From Dugong dugon (Eukaryota; Chordata; Mammalia; Sirenia; Dugongidae): 64,000 nt of DNA. The notes under the pieces are model-generated. The model ran no database searches. It was not told the origin of the DNA and was given only the letters and a program-made list of their open reading frames with translations. Position numbers and translations under genes: made by a program. Shown one piece after another: positions 43,573 through 60,650 of this stretch. The stretch spans positions 119,841,234-119,905,233 of the forward strand of contig CM057462.1 of assembly GCA_030035585.1 (NCBI GenBank), in the 5' to 3' direction. Each line of letters opens with the position of its first letter. The stretch's first letter is position 1.

Positions 43573-45075
43573 GTTGTTGTTGTTAGGTGCCATTGAGTCG
43601 GTTCCGACCCATAGCGAAACCACAACAACAGAACCTGACTCAAGCCATGGCGTTTTCAATTGCTTCATATGCATGTGAAAGCTGGACAGTGACTAATGAA
43701 GACCAAAGAATTGATGCCCTTGAATTATGGTGTTGGCAAAGAATACTGAATGCACTGCCAGAAGAAGGAACAAATCTGTCTCAGAAGAAGTACAGCCAGA
43801 ATGCTCATTAGAAGCAAGGATGAAAAACTTCATCTCACATATTTTGGACACAGTATTAGGAGGGAACAGTCCCTGGAGAAGGACATCATGCTTGGTAAAG
43901 TAGAGGGTAAGCAAAGAAGAGGAAGACTCTCAACAAGATGGATAGGCGCAGTAGCTGCAAAACATGGGCTCAAACATAGCAACGATTGTTAGGATCGTGC
44001 AGGACCAGATCATTTGCTCAGTATATAGATTGAGTAAGTATGGTGAAAGGATACAATTGATTTCTTCATTGCAAATACCTCTTCAACTACATAAACAGTG
44101 ACTATACACGTGGACCTCACCAATGGAATATACAGGAATCAAATCGATTACATCTGTGGACAGAGATGATGGAAAAGTTCAATATCACCAGTCAGAACAA
44201 GGCCAGGTGCTGACTATGGAAGAGACCATCAATTGCTCGTATGCAAGTTCATGTTGAAGTTGAAGAAAATTATAACAAATCCGTGACAGCCAAAGTATGA
44301 CTTTGAGTATATCCCACCTGAATTTAGACACGATCTCAAAAATAGATTTGACACATTGAACACTAAAGACAGAAGGCCAGACGAGTTGTAGAATGACATC
44401 AAGAACATCATATTTGAAGAAAGCAAGAAGTCATTAAAAATACAGGAAAGAAAGAAAAGACCAAAATAGATTTCAGAAGAGACTCTGAAACTTGCTCTTG
44501 GACGCTGAGTAGCTAAAGCAAATGGAAGAAATGATGAAGTAAAAGAGATGAACAGAAGATTTCAAAGGGTGGCTCAAGAAGACAAGTAAAGTATTGTAAT
44601 GGCATGAGCAAAAAACCTGGAGTTAGAAAACCAAAAGGGAAGAACACGCTTGGCATTTCTCAAGCTGAAGGAATTGAAGAAAAAAATCAAGCCTCAAGTT
44701 GCAAGACTGAATGATTCTACAAGGAAAATATTAAACGATGCAGGAAGCATCAAGAGAAGATGGAAGGAATACACAGAGTCACTATACTGAAAACAATTGG
44801 TCAACGTACAGGACGTAGCATCTGATCAAGAACCGATCGTATTGAAGGCAGAGGTCCAAGCTGCACTGAAGGCATTGGTGAAAACAAGGCTCCAGGAGCT
44901 GATGGAATACCAACTGAAGATGTTTCAACAAACGGATGCAGTTCTGGTGGTACTCACTCATCTATGCCAAGAAATTTGGAACACACCTACCTGGCCAACT
45001 GACTGGAAGAGATTCATATTCATACCCATTCCAAAGAAAGGTGATCAAACAGAATGCGGAAATTATTGAACAATA
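43573..45075. mobile_element. Scrambled RTE LINE composite inserted in L1
   Basis: Four RTE pieces are joined: a tail in reverse (about 43573-43625), the 3' protein region forward (43630-44004), a short reverse piece (44009-44060) and an internal piece forward (44061-45075). L1 sequence resumes afterwards. A TCATT flanks both sides. Confidence 0.8.
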
Positions 45076-45452
45076 TCATTAGGGAGATGCAAATCAAAAC
45101 CACAATTAGATACCACTTTACCCCTACTAGGATGGCTATGATCAAAATAAATGTTGATGAGGGTGTGGAGAAACTGGAACCCTCACCCATTTGCTGGTGG
45201 GATTGTAAAGTTGTACAGCCACTGTGGAAAACAGTTTGCCAGTTCCTCAAAAGGTTAAACACAGAATTACCATATGACCTAGCAACTCACTTCTAGGTAT
45301 ATACCTAAAAGAATTGAAACAAGGAATGTTTTCAATTGGTAAACATTTGCTTACCAATGTTCATTGCAGTACTGTTCATAATAGCCAAAAGGGGAAAACA
45401 ACCTAAGCGTCCATCAACAGATTAGTGAAAAAATAAAATGTGATATATATAT

Positions 45453-45524
45453 ACTGATGAAGATCAAAGACTACAGCCTGCAGTATGGATTACACCTCAA
45501 CATAAAGAAAACAAAAATCCTAAC
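45453..45524 (+). mobile_element. 72-bp internal RTE fragment within L1
   Basis: Sequence from ctgatgaagatcaaagact to acaaaaatcctaac matches the RTE RT region at 5904-5970. It has neither end of the element, so it is not a normal target-primed insertion. Confidence 0.8.
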
Positions 45525-46661
45525 CTAAGTGCCTGTCAACAGATGAAAGGATAGACAAACTATGGTACATATACGCAATGGAATAATACACAACGATAAA
45601 GAACAATGATGAATCTTCGAAACATCTCACAACATGGATGAATCTGCAGTGCATTATTCTGAGCGAAATAAGTCAATCACAAAGGGACAAATATTGTATG
45701 AGAACACTATTATAAAAACTTATGAAAAGGTTTACACACAAAAAGAAACAATCTGATGGTTAAAAGAGAGGGGAAGGTGGGGAGGGAAAAAAACACTAAA
45801 TAGACAATAGATAAGTGGTAACTTTGGTGAAGGGCAAGACAGTACGAAATACTGGGGAAGCCAGCACAACTTGACCAAGACAAGGTCATGGAAGCCTCAT
45901 AGACACATCCAAACTCCTTGAGAACCAAATTACTGGGCTGAGGGCTGCAGACTGTGGTCTCGGGGGACATCTAGCTCAACTGGCATAACATAGTTTATAA
46001 AGAAAGTGTTCTACATCCTACTTTGGTGAGTAGTGTCTGGGGTCTTAAAAGCTTGTGAGTGGCCATCTAAGATACTCCACTGGTCCCACCCCATCTGGAG
46101 CAAGGGAAAATGGAGAAAACCAAAGACACAAGGGAAAGATTAGTCCAAAGGACTAATGGACCACAACTACCACAGCCTCCACCAGACTGAGTCCAGCACA
46201 ACTAGATGATGCCCAGCTACCAACACCGACTGCTCTGACAGGGATCACAATAGATGGTCTCGAACAGAGCTGGAGAAAAATGTGTAACAAAATTCTAACT
46301 CACAAAAAAAGACCAGACTTACTGGTCTCACAGAGAGCAGAAAAACCCCGAGAGTATGGCTCCTGGACACCCTTTTAACTCAGTATTGAAGTCACTCCTG
46401 AGGTTTACACTTCAGCCAACGATTAGGCAGGCCCATAAAATAAAATGAGACTAAATGGGCACACCAACCCAGGGGTAAGGACAAGAAGGCAGGAGGGCAC
46501 AGGAAAGCTGGCAGTGGGGAACCCAAGTTTGAGAAGAGGAGAGTGCTGACACATTGTGGGGTTGGCAATCACTGTCGCAAAACAATATGTGCCTTAATTG
46601 TTTAATGAGAAACTAATTTGCTCTGTAAACCTTCATCTAAAGAACAATTTAAAGAAGAAAA

Positions 46662-47206
46662 AGAAATCAAATGACACATTGCACTGGGCAAATCTGCTGC
46701 AAAAGATCTCTTTAAAGTGTTAAAAAGCAAAGATGTCACTTTAAGGCTAAGGTGCACCTGACCAAAGCCTTCGTATTTTCAGTCACCTCATATGCATGTG
46801 AAAGCTGGACAATGAATAAGGAAGACCGAAGAAGACCTGACAGCTTTGAATTATGGTGTTGGTGAAGAATATTGAATATATCATGGACTGCCAGAAGAAT
46901 GAACAAATGTCTTGGAAGAAGTTCAGCAAAAATGTTTCTTGGAAGTGAGGATGGCAACACTTCATCTCACACACTTTGGACATGTTATCAGGATGTCCCT
47001 GGAGAAGGACATCATGCTTGGTAAAGTAGAAGGTCAGAAAAAAAGAGGAAGACCTTCCATGAGATGGGTTGACACAGTGGCTGCAACAATAGGCTCAAAC
47101 ACAGCAACAATTGTGAGGATGGCGCAGGACAGAACAATGTTTCGTTCTGTTGTACATAGGGTCACTAAGAGCTAGAACCAACTCAACAGCAGCTAACAAT
47201 AACAAC
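46662..47206 (+). mobile_element. 5'-truncated RTE LINE
   Basis: It runs from the RTE region gcattgcactgggcaaatc to the standard end agctaacaataacaac. It abuts the CLCA4-duplicate intron 3 fragment and may mark the left edge of the duplicated segment. Confidence 0.85.
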
Positions 47207-47316
47207 GTGTACTAAGCAATTTAAATTAATCACTTCACTTTGTCTTGACCACAAATATTATACGGATTATTATATGGTCTATAGCAGTGTTTTTCAATCT
47301 TTTCTTCATTATCATC
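47207..47316 (+). pseudogene. CLCA4-duplicate intron 3 fragment, left part
   Basis: This resembles 19570-19675 of the intact gene, sharing a tatggctta/tatggtcta stretch, then a T-rich run and attattac/attatcat. It is cut off by the poly(T) end of a reverse-strand L1. Alignment is by eye and the region is AT-rich. Confidence 0.6.
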
Positions 47317-50887
<3,571 letters not shown>

Positions 50888-53800
50888 CTTTTTATTATGC
50901 TTTAGATGAAAGTTTACAGCTCAAGTTAATGTCTCATACCAAAATTTATACACATATTGTTATGTGACTCGAGTTGCTGTCCCTCTAATGTGACACTCCA
51001 CTCCCCCTTTCCACCCCGGATTTCCCGTGTCCAGCTCCTATCCTTTCTACCTTCTCATCCTGCCACTGGACAGGAGCTGCACATTTAGTCTCATGTATCT
51101 ACTTGAACTAAGAAGCACACTCTTCACAAGTATTATTTTATGTTTTATACATCGTCTAATTTTTGTCCAAAGAGTTGGCTTCAGGAATGTTTAGTTCTGG
51201 ATTAAAACAGTGTCCGGAGGCCATGTCTTCTGGGGTCCCTTCAGTCTCAGTCAGACCATTAAGTCTGGTCTTTTTATGTGAATTTGAGTTCTCCACCCCA
51301 CTTTTCTCCTGCTCCGTCAGGGACTCTCTGTTGTGTTCCCTATCAGGCTGGTGATAGGTGGTAGCCGAGCACCATCTAGCTCTTCTGGTCTCAGGCTGAT
51401 GGAGTGTCTGGTTTATGTGGTCCTTTTGTCTCTTGGGCTAACATTTTCCTTGCATCTTTGGTGTTCTTCACTCTCCTTTGCTCCAGGTGGGTTGGGACCA
51501 ATTGATGCATCTTAGATGCTGCTCAAAAGCTTTAAAGACCTCAGACGCCACTCACAAAAGTGGGATGCAGAACATTTTCTTAATAACTTTGTTATGCCAG
51601 TTGACCTAGATGCCCCTCAAACCCATGGTCCCCAGACCTCCGCCCCACTACTCTTTCCCTCAAAGTGTTTGGTTGTGTTCAGGAAACTTCTTAGCTTTTG
51701 GTTTAGTCCAGTTGTGCTGACTTCCCCTATAGTGTGTTCTGTCCTTCCCTTCACCTAAGATAAGTCTTGTCTACTATCTAGTTAGTGAATTCCCCTCTCC
51801 CTCCCTCCCCACTCTTGTAACCATCAGTGTTTTTTCTGTGGTTAAACCTTTTATTGAGTTCTTATAATAGCTGTCTTTTATGACGAACTAATTTCACTCA
51901 CATAATGCCTTCCAAATTCATCCATGTTTTCAGATGTTTCACGGATTCGTCATTCTTCTTTATCATTGCATAGTATTCCATTGTGTGAATATACTATAAT
52001 TTGTTTATCCGTTCATCTGTTGATGGGCACGTAGTTTGTTTCCATCTTTTTGCTATTGTGAACAGTGCTGCAATGAACATGGGTGTGCATATATCTATTC
52101 GTGTGATGGCTCTTATTTCTGTAGGATATATTCCAAGGAGTGGGATAGCAGGATTGTATGGTACTTCTATTTGTAGTTTTTTAAGGAAGCACCAAATAGA
52201 TTTCCAAAGTGGCTGTACTATTTTATATTCCCACCAGCAGTGTATAAGTGTACCAGTCTCTCCACAATCTCTCTAACATTTATTATTTTGTGTTTTTTAG
52301 ATTAATGCTAGCCTTGTTGAGGTGAGATGGTATCTCATTGTAGTTTTGATTTGCATCTCTCTAATGACTAATGATCGTGGGCATTTCTTCATGTATCTGG
52401 TAGGTGCCTGAATGTCTTCTTTGGTGATGTGCTTGTTCATATCCTTTGTCCATTTTTTAATTGGGTGATTTGTCTTTTTCTTGTTGAGGTTTTGCAGTAT
52501 CTTGTAGATTTTAGAGATTAGACCCTGATCGGATATGTCATAGCCAAAAAATGTTTCCCAGTCTGTAGGTTGTCTTTTTACTCTTTTGATGAAGTTTTTT
52601 GATGAGCATAAGTGCTGGATTTTTAGGAGCGCCCGGTTATCTAGTTTATCTTCTGATGTTTGTGCATTGTTACTTATGGTTTGTGTTCCGTTTATGCCAT
52701 GTATTAGGGCTTCTAGCATTATCCCTGTTTTTTCTTCCATGATCTTTATCTTTTTAGATTTTATATTTCAGTCTTTGATCCATTTTGAGTTAGGTTTTAT
52801 GCATGGTGTGAGGTATGGGTCTTGTTTCATTTTTTTGCAGATGGATAGCCAGTAATACCAGCACCATTTGTTAAAGAGACTCTCTTTTCCCATTTAACAG
52901 ACTTTGGGCCTTTGTCAAATATCAGCTGCTCATAGGTGGATGAATTTACATCTGGATTCTCAATTCTATTTCATTGGTCTATGTATCTGTTGTACCAGTA
53001 CCAGGCTGTTCTGATTATCATGGCAGTATAATAGGTTCTAAAATCAGGTAGTGTGAGGCCTCCCACTTTGTTCTTCTTCTTCAGTAATGCTTTACTCATC
53101 TGGGGCCTCTTTCCTTTCTGTATGAAGTCAGTGATTTATTTCTCTATCTCGTTAAAAAATGTTGGAATTTGGATTGGAATTGCATTGTATCTATAGATCT
53201 CTTTGGGTAGAATTGACATTTTCCCAATGTTGATTCTTCCTATCTGTGATCAAGATATGTTTTACCATTTATGTAGGTGTCTTTTGGTTTCTTGCAGTAG
53301 CATCTTGTAGTTTTCTTTGTATAGGTCTTTTACATCTCTGGTTTGATTTATTCCTAAGTATTTTATCTTCCTGGGGGCTATTATAAATGGTATTGATTTG
53401 GTGATTTCCTCTTCAAAGTTCTCTTTGTGTAGAGGAATCCAACTGATTTTTGTATGTATATTTTGTATCCTGATACTTTGCAGAAATCTTCTATTAGTTT
53501 CTTGCTCAAAAACAGTAGTTTTCTAGTGGATTCTTTGGATTTTCTGTGTATAAGATCATATCATCTGCAAATAGGGATACATTTATTTCTTCCTTACCAG
53601 TTTGAATGCCCTTTGTTTCTTTTTCTTGCCTTATTGCTCTGTCTAAGACCTCCAGCACAATGTTGAATAAGAGTGGTGATAAACAGTATCCTTGTCTGGT
53701 TCCCATTCTCAAGGGGAATGCTTTCACAGTCTCTCCATTTAGGATGATGTGGTCGGTTGGCTTTGTATATACGCCCTTTATTATGTTGAGGAATTTCTCT

Positions 53801-56800
53801 TCTATTCTTATTTTGCTGACAGTTTTTATCATGAATGGGTTTGGACTTTGTCAAATGCCTTTTCTGCATTAATCAATAAGATCATGTGGTTCTTATCTTT
53901 TATTTATATGATGGATTACATTGACTGTTTTTCTAATGTTGAACCATCCTTGCATACCTGGTATGAATCCTACTTGGTCATGGTGAATTATTTTTTGATA
54001 TGTTTTTGAATTCTATTGGCTAGAATTTTGTTGAGGATTTTTCTGTCTATGTTCATAAGGGATATTGGTGTGTAATTTTCTTTTTTTTTTTTTTTTTTTT
54101 GTGGTATCTTTACCTGGTTTTGGTATCAGGGTTATTCAGGCTTCTTAGATGGAATTTGTGAGTATTCCATCCTTTTCTATGCTCTGAAATACCTTTAGTA
54201 CTAGTGGTGTTAACTCTTCTCTGAAAGTTTGGTAGAATTCTCCAATGAAGACATCAGGGGCAGGGCTTTTTTTTTTTGTTGAGAGATTTTTAATTACCTC
54301 TTCAACCTCTTCTTTTCCTATAGGTTTATTTAGCTGTTCTTCCTCTGTTTGTGTTAGTTTAGGTAGGTAGTGACTTTCTAGAAATTTGTCCTTTTCCTCT
54401 AGGTTGTCAATTTTTTTGGAAAAAATACTATTGTTCATAATATTCTATTATGATTCTTCTAATTTCATTTGGGTCTGTTGTGATATTGCCCATTTCATTT
54501 CTTATTTAGGTTATTTGCTTCCCCTCCTGATTTTCTTTTGTCAGTTAGGCCAGAGGTTTATGGATTTTGTTGATCTTTTCAGAGAACAAGCTTTTGGTCT
54601 CGTTAACTCCTTCAATTGTTTTTCTATTCTCTATTTCATTTATTTCTGCTCTAATTTTTATTATGTCCTTTCTTCTGGTGTCCGAGGACTTCTTTTGCTG
54701 CTCTCTATTTGTTCCAGTTGTAGGGTTAATGTTGTGATTTAGGCCCTTTCTTCTTTTTGGATGTGCGCATTTATTGCTATAAACTCACCTCTGAGCACTG
54801 CTTTTGCTGTGTCCCAAAGGTTATGGTAAGATGTGTTTTCATTCTCATTTGATTCTGTGAATTTCTTTATTTCATCTTTAATTTCTTCTATAACCCAGTA
54901 GTTTTTGAGCAAGGTGTTGTTCGGTTTCCACGTATTTGATTTTTTTCCCTTGCTTTTTTCTTTTATTGATTTCTATTTTTATGGCTTTATGGTCAGAAAA
55001 GATGCTTTGTAATATTATGATTTTTTGGATTCTGTTAAGTCTTGTCTGTGGCCTAATATATGGTCTATTCTGGATAATGTTCCATGGGCATAGGAAAAGA
55101 AAGTATACTTGACCACTGTTGGGTGGACTGTTCTGTATATGTCTATGAGATCAAGTTGGTTGATTGTGGCATTTAAATCTTCCATGTCTTTATTAAGCTT
55201 CTTTCTGGATGTTCTGTCCTTTACCAAAAGTGGTGAGTTGAACTGTCCTACTATTATTGTGGAGCTGTCTATTTCTCTTTTGAATGCTGTTAGACTTTAT
55301 TTCATGTATTTTGGAGCCCTGTCATTGGGTGCATAAATATTTATTATGGTTATGTGCTCCTGATGTATTGACCCTTTAATCATTATATAGCGTACTTCCT
55401 TAAGCTTTGTGGTGTATTTTGCTTTAAAGTCTATTTTGTCAGAGATTAATATTGCCACTCCTGTTCTTTTTTCATTGTTGTTTGCTTGATATATTTTTTT
55501 CCATCCTTTGATTTGTTTTAGTTTTAGTTTGTTTGTGTCTTTGAGTCTAAGGTGTGTCTCTCATAGGCAGCCTATAGATGGATCATGCTTTTTAACCCAT
55601 TCTGCCACTCTCTGTCTCTTTATCGGTGCATTTAGTCAATTTACATTCAGCTTAATTATTGATAGGTATGAGTTTAGTGCTGTCATTTTGATGTAATTCT
55701 TTTGTAGTGTTGACAGTTTCTTTGTTCCACTTAATTTTCTGTGCTGAGTTTCGTTTTTATTTATATATTTTCTTTTCATCTTTTTCATTGTTGTTGATTT
55801 TGTATTTGCTGAGTCTTAACGTGTTTCTTCTTTTTATTTTGATGTATAGGATTGTTAGTTTCCTTTGTGGTTACCTTAAAAATTTATTCTATTTTTCTAA
55901 GTTTAAAGCAATCTTTTTTTTCTTTATATTGCCTTGATTTCCTCTCCATATGAAAGTTCTATAACTACATTATTTAGTCCCTCTTTTTTGGTTAATGTTG
56001 TCATCTTTTATATATTGATGTCTCTGTTTTCCTATTTTCAGTGTTTTAGCTTTGATTTATTTCTGTAACTTCCCTATCTGGGTTGATACTGGTTGTTCTG
56101 TCCTGTGTTCTAGTCTTGGGTTGTTATCTGATGTTATTGATTTTCTAACTGGAGGACTCCCTTTAGTATTTCTTGTAATTTTTGTTTGGTTTTTATAAAT
56201 TCTCTTAATTTCTGTTTATCTGGAAATGCCCTAATTTCACCATCATATTTGAGAGACAGTTTTGCTGCATATATAATTCCTGGCTGGCAATTTTTTTTCC
56301 CTTCAAGTCTTTATATATGTCATCCCATTGCCTTCTTGCCTGCATGGTTTCTACTGAGTAGTCCAAGCTTAGTCTTATTGACTCTCCTTTGTAGATGACT
56401 TTACGTTTGTCCCTAGTCACTCTTAAAATTCTCTGTTTATCTTTGGTTTTGGCAAGTTTGATAATATGTCTTGGTGACTTTCTTTTGGGATCTACCTTGT
56501 GTGGGGTTTGATGACCTTCTTGGATGGATATCTTCTTGTCTTTCACAATATCAGGGAAGTTTTCTGCCAACAAATCTTCAACAATTCTCTCTGTATTTTC
56601 TGTTATCCTCCCCTGTTCTTGTACTCTAATCACTCGTAGGTTATTCCTCTTGATAGAATCCCACATAATTCTTAGGGTTTCTTCATTTTTTAAAATTCTT
56701 TTATCTGATTTTTCCTCAAATAAGTTGGTGTCAAGTGCTTTATCTTCAATCTAACTCTGACTGCTGTTGTCTCAATTCTGCTCCTATGACTTTCTATTGA

Positions 56801-58128
56801 GTTGTCTAATTCTGAAATTTTATTGTTAATCTTTTGGATTTGTGTTTGCTGTTTCTCTGTGGATTCTTGCAGTCTGTTAACTTTGTCATGATGCTCTTAT
56901 ATAACCTTCTTAAGTTCCTCTGTTGTTTTGTGTGTTCCTTGGCTTGGTCTGTGTTTTGCCTGATCTCCTTCCTGATCGCTTGAAGAGCTCTGTATATTAA
57001 TCTTTTGAATTCTACCTCTGGTAACTCCAAGACTTTCTCTTCCTCCAGGAGGTTTCTTGGTTCTTTGTTTTGGTTGCTTGCTAAAGCCATTATGGTCTGC
57101 CTCTTTATGTGATTTGATATTGACTGCTGTCTCCAAGCCACCAATAAGTTATTATATTTATTTATTTTATGTGTGCTTACTGTGCCCTAGCTTCTTATTT
57201 TGTTTTGTATTGATATGCCCAAATAGGCTGGTTGTGTAAGCTACTTTGATTACTGGTGTCTTTGAAGCTCTCACATCCTGTCACCATGTGGTTAGAGCTG
57301 TTACTAGGTATGTGAGCCCAGGAGTTGGTTTACTTTTCTTATGTGGATTCAGCTCAGGTGTCCAGATCATCAATCACCAAGTGTGTGGTGCAGGCTCTCG
57401 CCTACAGTCCTAGACAGGCAGGGCTACATAGGGGTGATTGAAGTAGGTACAGGTATCTGGCTGCAGTAAGGGGTTATGTGCTGAGCAAAGCAGGGGGCTG
57501 ACGACTGCCCTTGAGTGCCTGGGTGGAAGATGTGTCCCTGTTCAGTGGGTTTTTCAGCTGGACTTTGGGCACCCAACGCTGTTGGCTATAAGAACTAGAA
57601 GGCACCACTTATTCTTGGACCCCTGTCACAGATGGCTAGGTGGAGTGGGTGGAGCCACCATCCTCAGGCCCCTGATGTGGGTATGTGAGGACTCTGCTTA
57701 ATGGGCAGGATGGTTTCAAATGTCACGAATCTGCCACTGCCCCTTACCTGTTGCAGTTGAAATGAGGCTTCAGGTATATACCCTGTTGTACTGTGCTAAT
57801 GAGGGCCTACACTGTCAAAATGGGCCCACACAGGTCTATGTGGGAGCGAAAGGCATTCAAAGTCTGTGGACCCCTTATGCTTGTGCCTTGGCAAAAGGGC
57901 TGTGCCTGCCCTGAGTTCCCAGCTTAGGAGAGCTGGCAGATTATTTTTTCCTGTTTGTTAATTTGTTCTCTCTCCAAAGCCAGGAGAATGGCTCAGGGCA
58001 CGCGACAGGTCCCACTTCCAGCCCAGGGAGCTAGGCAATTGCTGAAGCCAGACCACAACTGGAGCAGAGCAGGGAGAGGACAGGTAAATGGGAGAGAGGT
58101 ACTTCCCAGAGGGGGAAAGGGTTTTTTT
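50888..58128 (-). mobile_element. Near-full-length L1 LINE, reverse orientation
   Basis: About 7.2 kb reads in reverse from 3' UTR (50888 on) through ORF2 (about 52300-55300), ORF1 fragments (about 56205-57140) and a GC-richer 5' UTR to 58128. RT peptide with the FADD-type motif ([18 protein letters not shown] at 53506-53832) is visible in a frameshifted ORF2. No target duplication is seen: its left flank is intron 3 and its right flank is exon 4 of the CLCA4 duplicate. Confidence 0.85.
54081..54100. repeat. Poly(T) tract inside L1
   Basis: Twenty T residues within reverse-strand L1 ORF2; expanded from a shorter run and frameshifting. Confidence 0.9.
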
Positions 58129-58184
58129 GATGAGCCTTTCTACAGCTCTAAGTCAAAAAAAAAAAAAAAAAATGAAGCAACAAG
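58129..58184 (+). pseudogene. CLCA4-duplicate exon 4 remnant
   Basis: It matches 20429-20475 of exon 4 (gatgagcctttctac onward). The 5' part of the exon, including the HEXXH codons, is gone and replaced by the end of an L1. An internal run of 8 A in the gene is 18 A here. The GC donor is kept as gcatga. Confidence 0.85.
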
Positions 58185-59124
58185 GCATGACCATTTAAAA
58201 TTTCTTAAATGACTTCAAGCTATAACTAATCTTCTTTTCCTTAGTTTTATCTCATTCCAAATGCCAATTATTTGTTTTTTGTCCCAATGTAGATAACATG
58301 CTATATCAGACAACAGTGCATTTCTTTTTGTTTTTAGAAAATGCATCTTAAAGTAGCTGGTTTTGATTTAAAATATATATAATTTCAAGAGTATCTGATA
58401 ACCAATTTGACATATTTTACACCTCTCCACCATAGTTGCCAATACCCATTTGTGCTGAAGATGTGCTCTGGATAAAGGGTTGTCTCTATGCTGGGAGAAG
58501 ATCAAAACTCCTGTAATGACACAAAAATTGAACAAAACGAGCTAAGAAGTATCCTAAATGTGGGCTGAGTAAGAAATTAACCAGTTTCAAGGAGCCAAAC
58601 AGGAGCTTATTGGAGATGTATAATGGTCATTTTTAATACCAATCCAGCATCAGAATTAATAATAGACAATCTTCTTGGTTCTGAAATCAACATAGCAGAA
58701 TGGTTTAAAATGAGGTACCATTAGCTAAATGAATGTTAGATGCTCTGCTGGAGATAAGGAACTTGTTACAAATGTGCAAGTTAAAACGTGTGTGATATCA
58801 ACGAAGGACATTCCCTTTCTACATTGCACCAGCTTTCAGGACACGTGTTTTAAAGAGTATTACATATATTACATTTATTTACATCATATCCTTCTAAAGA
58901 TCTAGTCTCTGCTCCAGAATACCCGTCATGGATGTTAATATAGATACAGGCGTTATGTGCAGTGAGTTTTTGGCCAATATAAGCATCAACATATTTAGCA
59001 GACTCCCTAAACTACTGAATACAATCTAGTCATTGCTTCCTGAATTTGAACTGGAAGTACATTTTAAAAAGATGGGATATATTAAAATCCCAGCATATTT
59101 GTAGTAACTACTGTTACCTAAGGT

Positions 59125-59308
59125 CGTGGTGGTGAAGTGGTTAAGAGCTCAGCAGTTCAGATCCACTAGCTCCTCCTTGGAAACCCTATGGGGCAGTTCT
59201 ACTCTGTCCTATAGGGTTGCCATGAGTCGGAATCAACTTAACAGCACACAACAACAACAAGGGTCGCTATGAGTCAGAATCAATTCGCCAGCAATGGGTT
59301 TGGTTTAC
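59125..59308 (+). mobile_element. AfroSINE-type SINE in the CLCA4 duplicate, with doubled tail
   Basis: A forward SINE ends once at 59255 in cacacaacaacaac and a second tail unit (gggtcgctatgagtcagaat to gcaatgggtttggttt) follows. It is absent from the corresponding intron 4 site of the intact gene (about 21425). Confidence 0.82.
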
Positions 59309-59916
59309 TTTTTTTTTTTTTTTTATGGACAATTCCATGTAATAAAATATATATCTCTATCATTCTTCACTGTGTAATTGGTCATCCTTCTTGGCAGCAT
59401 GTCACTCCTGCTTCCAGTCACATTTCCCTTTGGATAACAATGATCCTTGAGTAATCAAAATAATTGTGGCTATGCCACATCCCGTTCTTTGGGGATATCT
59501 TCTCTGACAAAAATCTAAAAATAACTTCAAGCTAAAGTGGTACATGGAGTAAATAATTTCACAGATTCCCTCATCCAGACATCTGCAGTACATTCACCAC
59601 CACACGGCCAACAGGAGAGACTTCCAAAAGGGGAGCCTCCAGCCATTAGTTAAAGCAAGACAGCAGCACTTTTAATCACAGCAGAGAAGTCAGCCATTGT
59701 ACATATCTGGAGTTCCACTAAAAATTTCCTTTTGCAGTTTCTTTAAAAATAGGTATTTCTCTAGTAGGAACCCTTAAACTTTATGACAGAAAATGATGTG
59801 AACAGCACACGTATAAGAATAAAAATATTGATAAAATGATAATCGTGAATAGAAATGCTTAAGATTTTAAAAAATGTTAATCATTAGGTTGCATCAAAGA
59901 CAGTCACATATTTCAG

Positions 59917-60091
59917 ATGTTCCACAGGCATCTCTGGTATAAATAGAGTTTATAAGTATAATGAAAACAGCTATATAACTAGAACATGCAGAACTGATTC
60001 TTAGACAAAACTGTAAGAAAAAGATTGCCAATTCTTCCGATAAAGTGCAACTGAAAAGGCATCTATAATGTTTATGCAAAGTATTGTTTCT
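59917..60091 (+). pseudogene. CLCA4-duplicate exon 5 copy
   Basis: It is clearly homologous to exon 5 behind an intact atttcag acceptor. It carries in-frame TAG and TAA codons, a short frameshifting deletion, loss of several cysteines, and a donor changed from gtaagt to atgagc. Confidence 0.9.
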
Positions 60092-60432
60092 ATGAGCATG
60101 CCAATTACTTCCAGAATTTATAACCAAAGGACACATTACCATGTTTTAAAATATCTGTCCACGTGATCTGAGAGATTAAATGCCTTAACGTAGAGTTCTT
60201 TGAACAATGTTGACACATAGTAAGCACTCAACTAGGATTAGCTATTGTTGTTAGTAATATTAGTGTTATTACATAAAATCCACCTTAATTTAATATCAAC
60301 CCTCATTGAATCATATTTAATTCCATGAACAACATATTTACAGAACAGATGTTTAATTTTCTGAAGTTTTACAGTTAGACTTTAAAATGCATAGTAAATA
60401 AAATTATGTTTTTCAACGTATTAACCATGTAG

Positions 60433-60650
60433 ATTGTTGGATTCTGTACTGCAAAAAACCGTAACAAAGAAGCTCCAAGTCTACAAAACAAAAAGAGCAA
60501 TTACAGAAGCACTTGGGAGGTGATTAGCAATCCTGAGGATTTTAAAACACCATGAGTATGGAAGTGTCACCCCCTCCAACTGCCTTCTCACTGCTGAGGA
60601 TCAGTCAAAGAATTGTGTACTTGGTTCTTGATAAATCTGAAAGCATGGTG
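60433..60650 (+). pseudogene. CLCA4-duplicate exon 6 copy
   Basis: At 218 bases against 219 in the gene, it has lost one base in the TTTAACAACACC region, shifting the frame. The MIDAS segment reads DKSES instead of DKSGS in its own frame. Acceptor and gtaagc donor are both retained. Confidence 0.9.

Larger units (their letters stand above)
42680..46661 (+). mobile_element. L1 LINE (3' half of ORF2 and 3' UTR), interrupted
   Basis: L1 ORF2 C-terminal sequence starts near 42680 (attccatgttcatgggttgg) and runs to 43572. After the RTE composite it resumes at 45076 and reaches a 3' UTR ending near 46660. Around 45403-45560 the L1 overlaps itself on either side of a 72-bp RTE patch, so two L1 copies may be joined. 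Confidence 0.85.

Noticed and set aside
52297-52740. 147-residue reverse-strand frame
   Set aside because: It is L1 ORF2 C-terminal sequence within the same reverse L1.
56205-56666. 153-residue reverse-strand frame
   Set aside because: It reads as L1 ORF1 remnant (KSPRHIIKLAKTKDKQRILR) within the large reverse L1, not a host gene.
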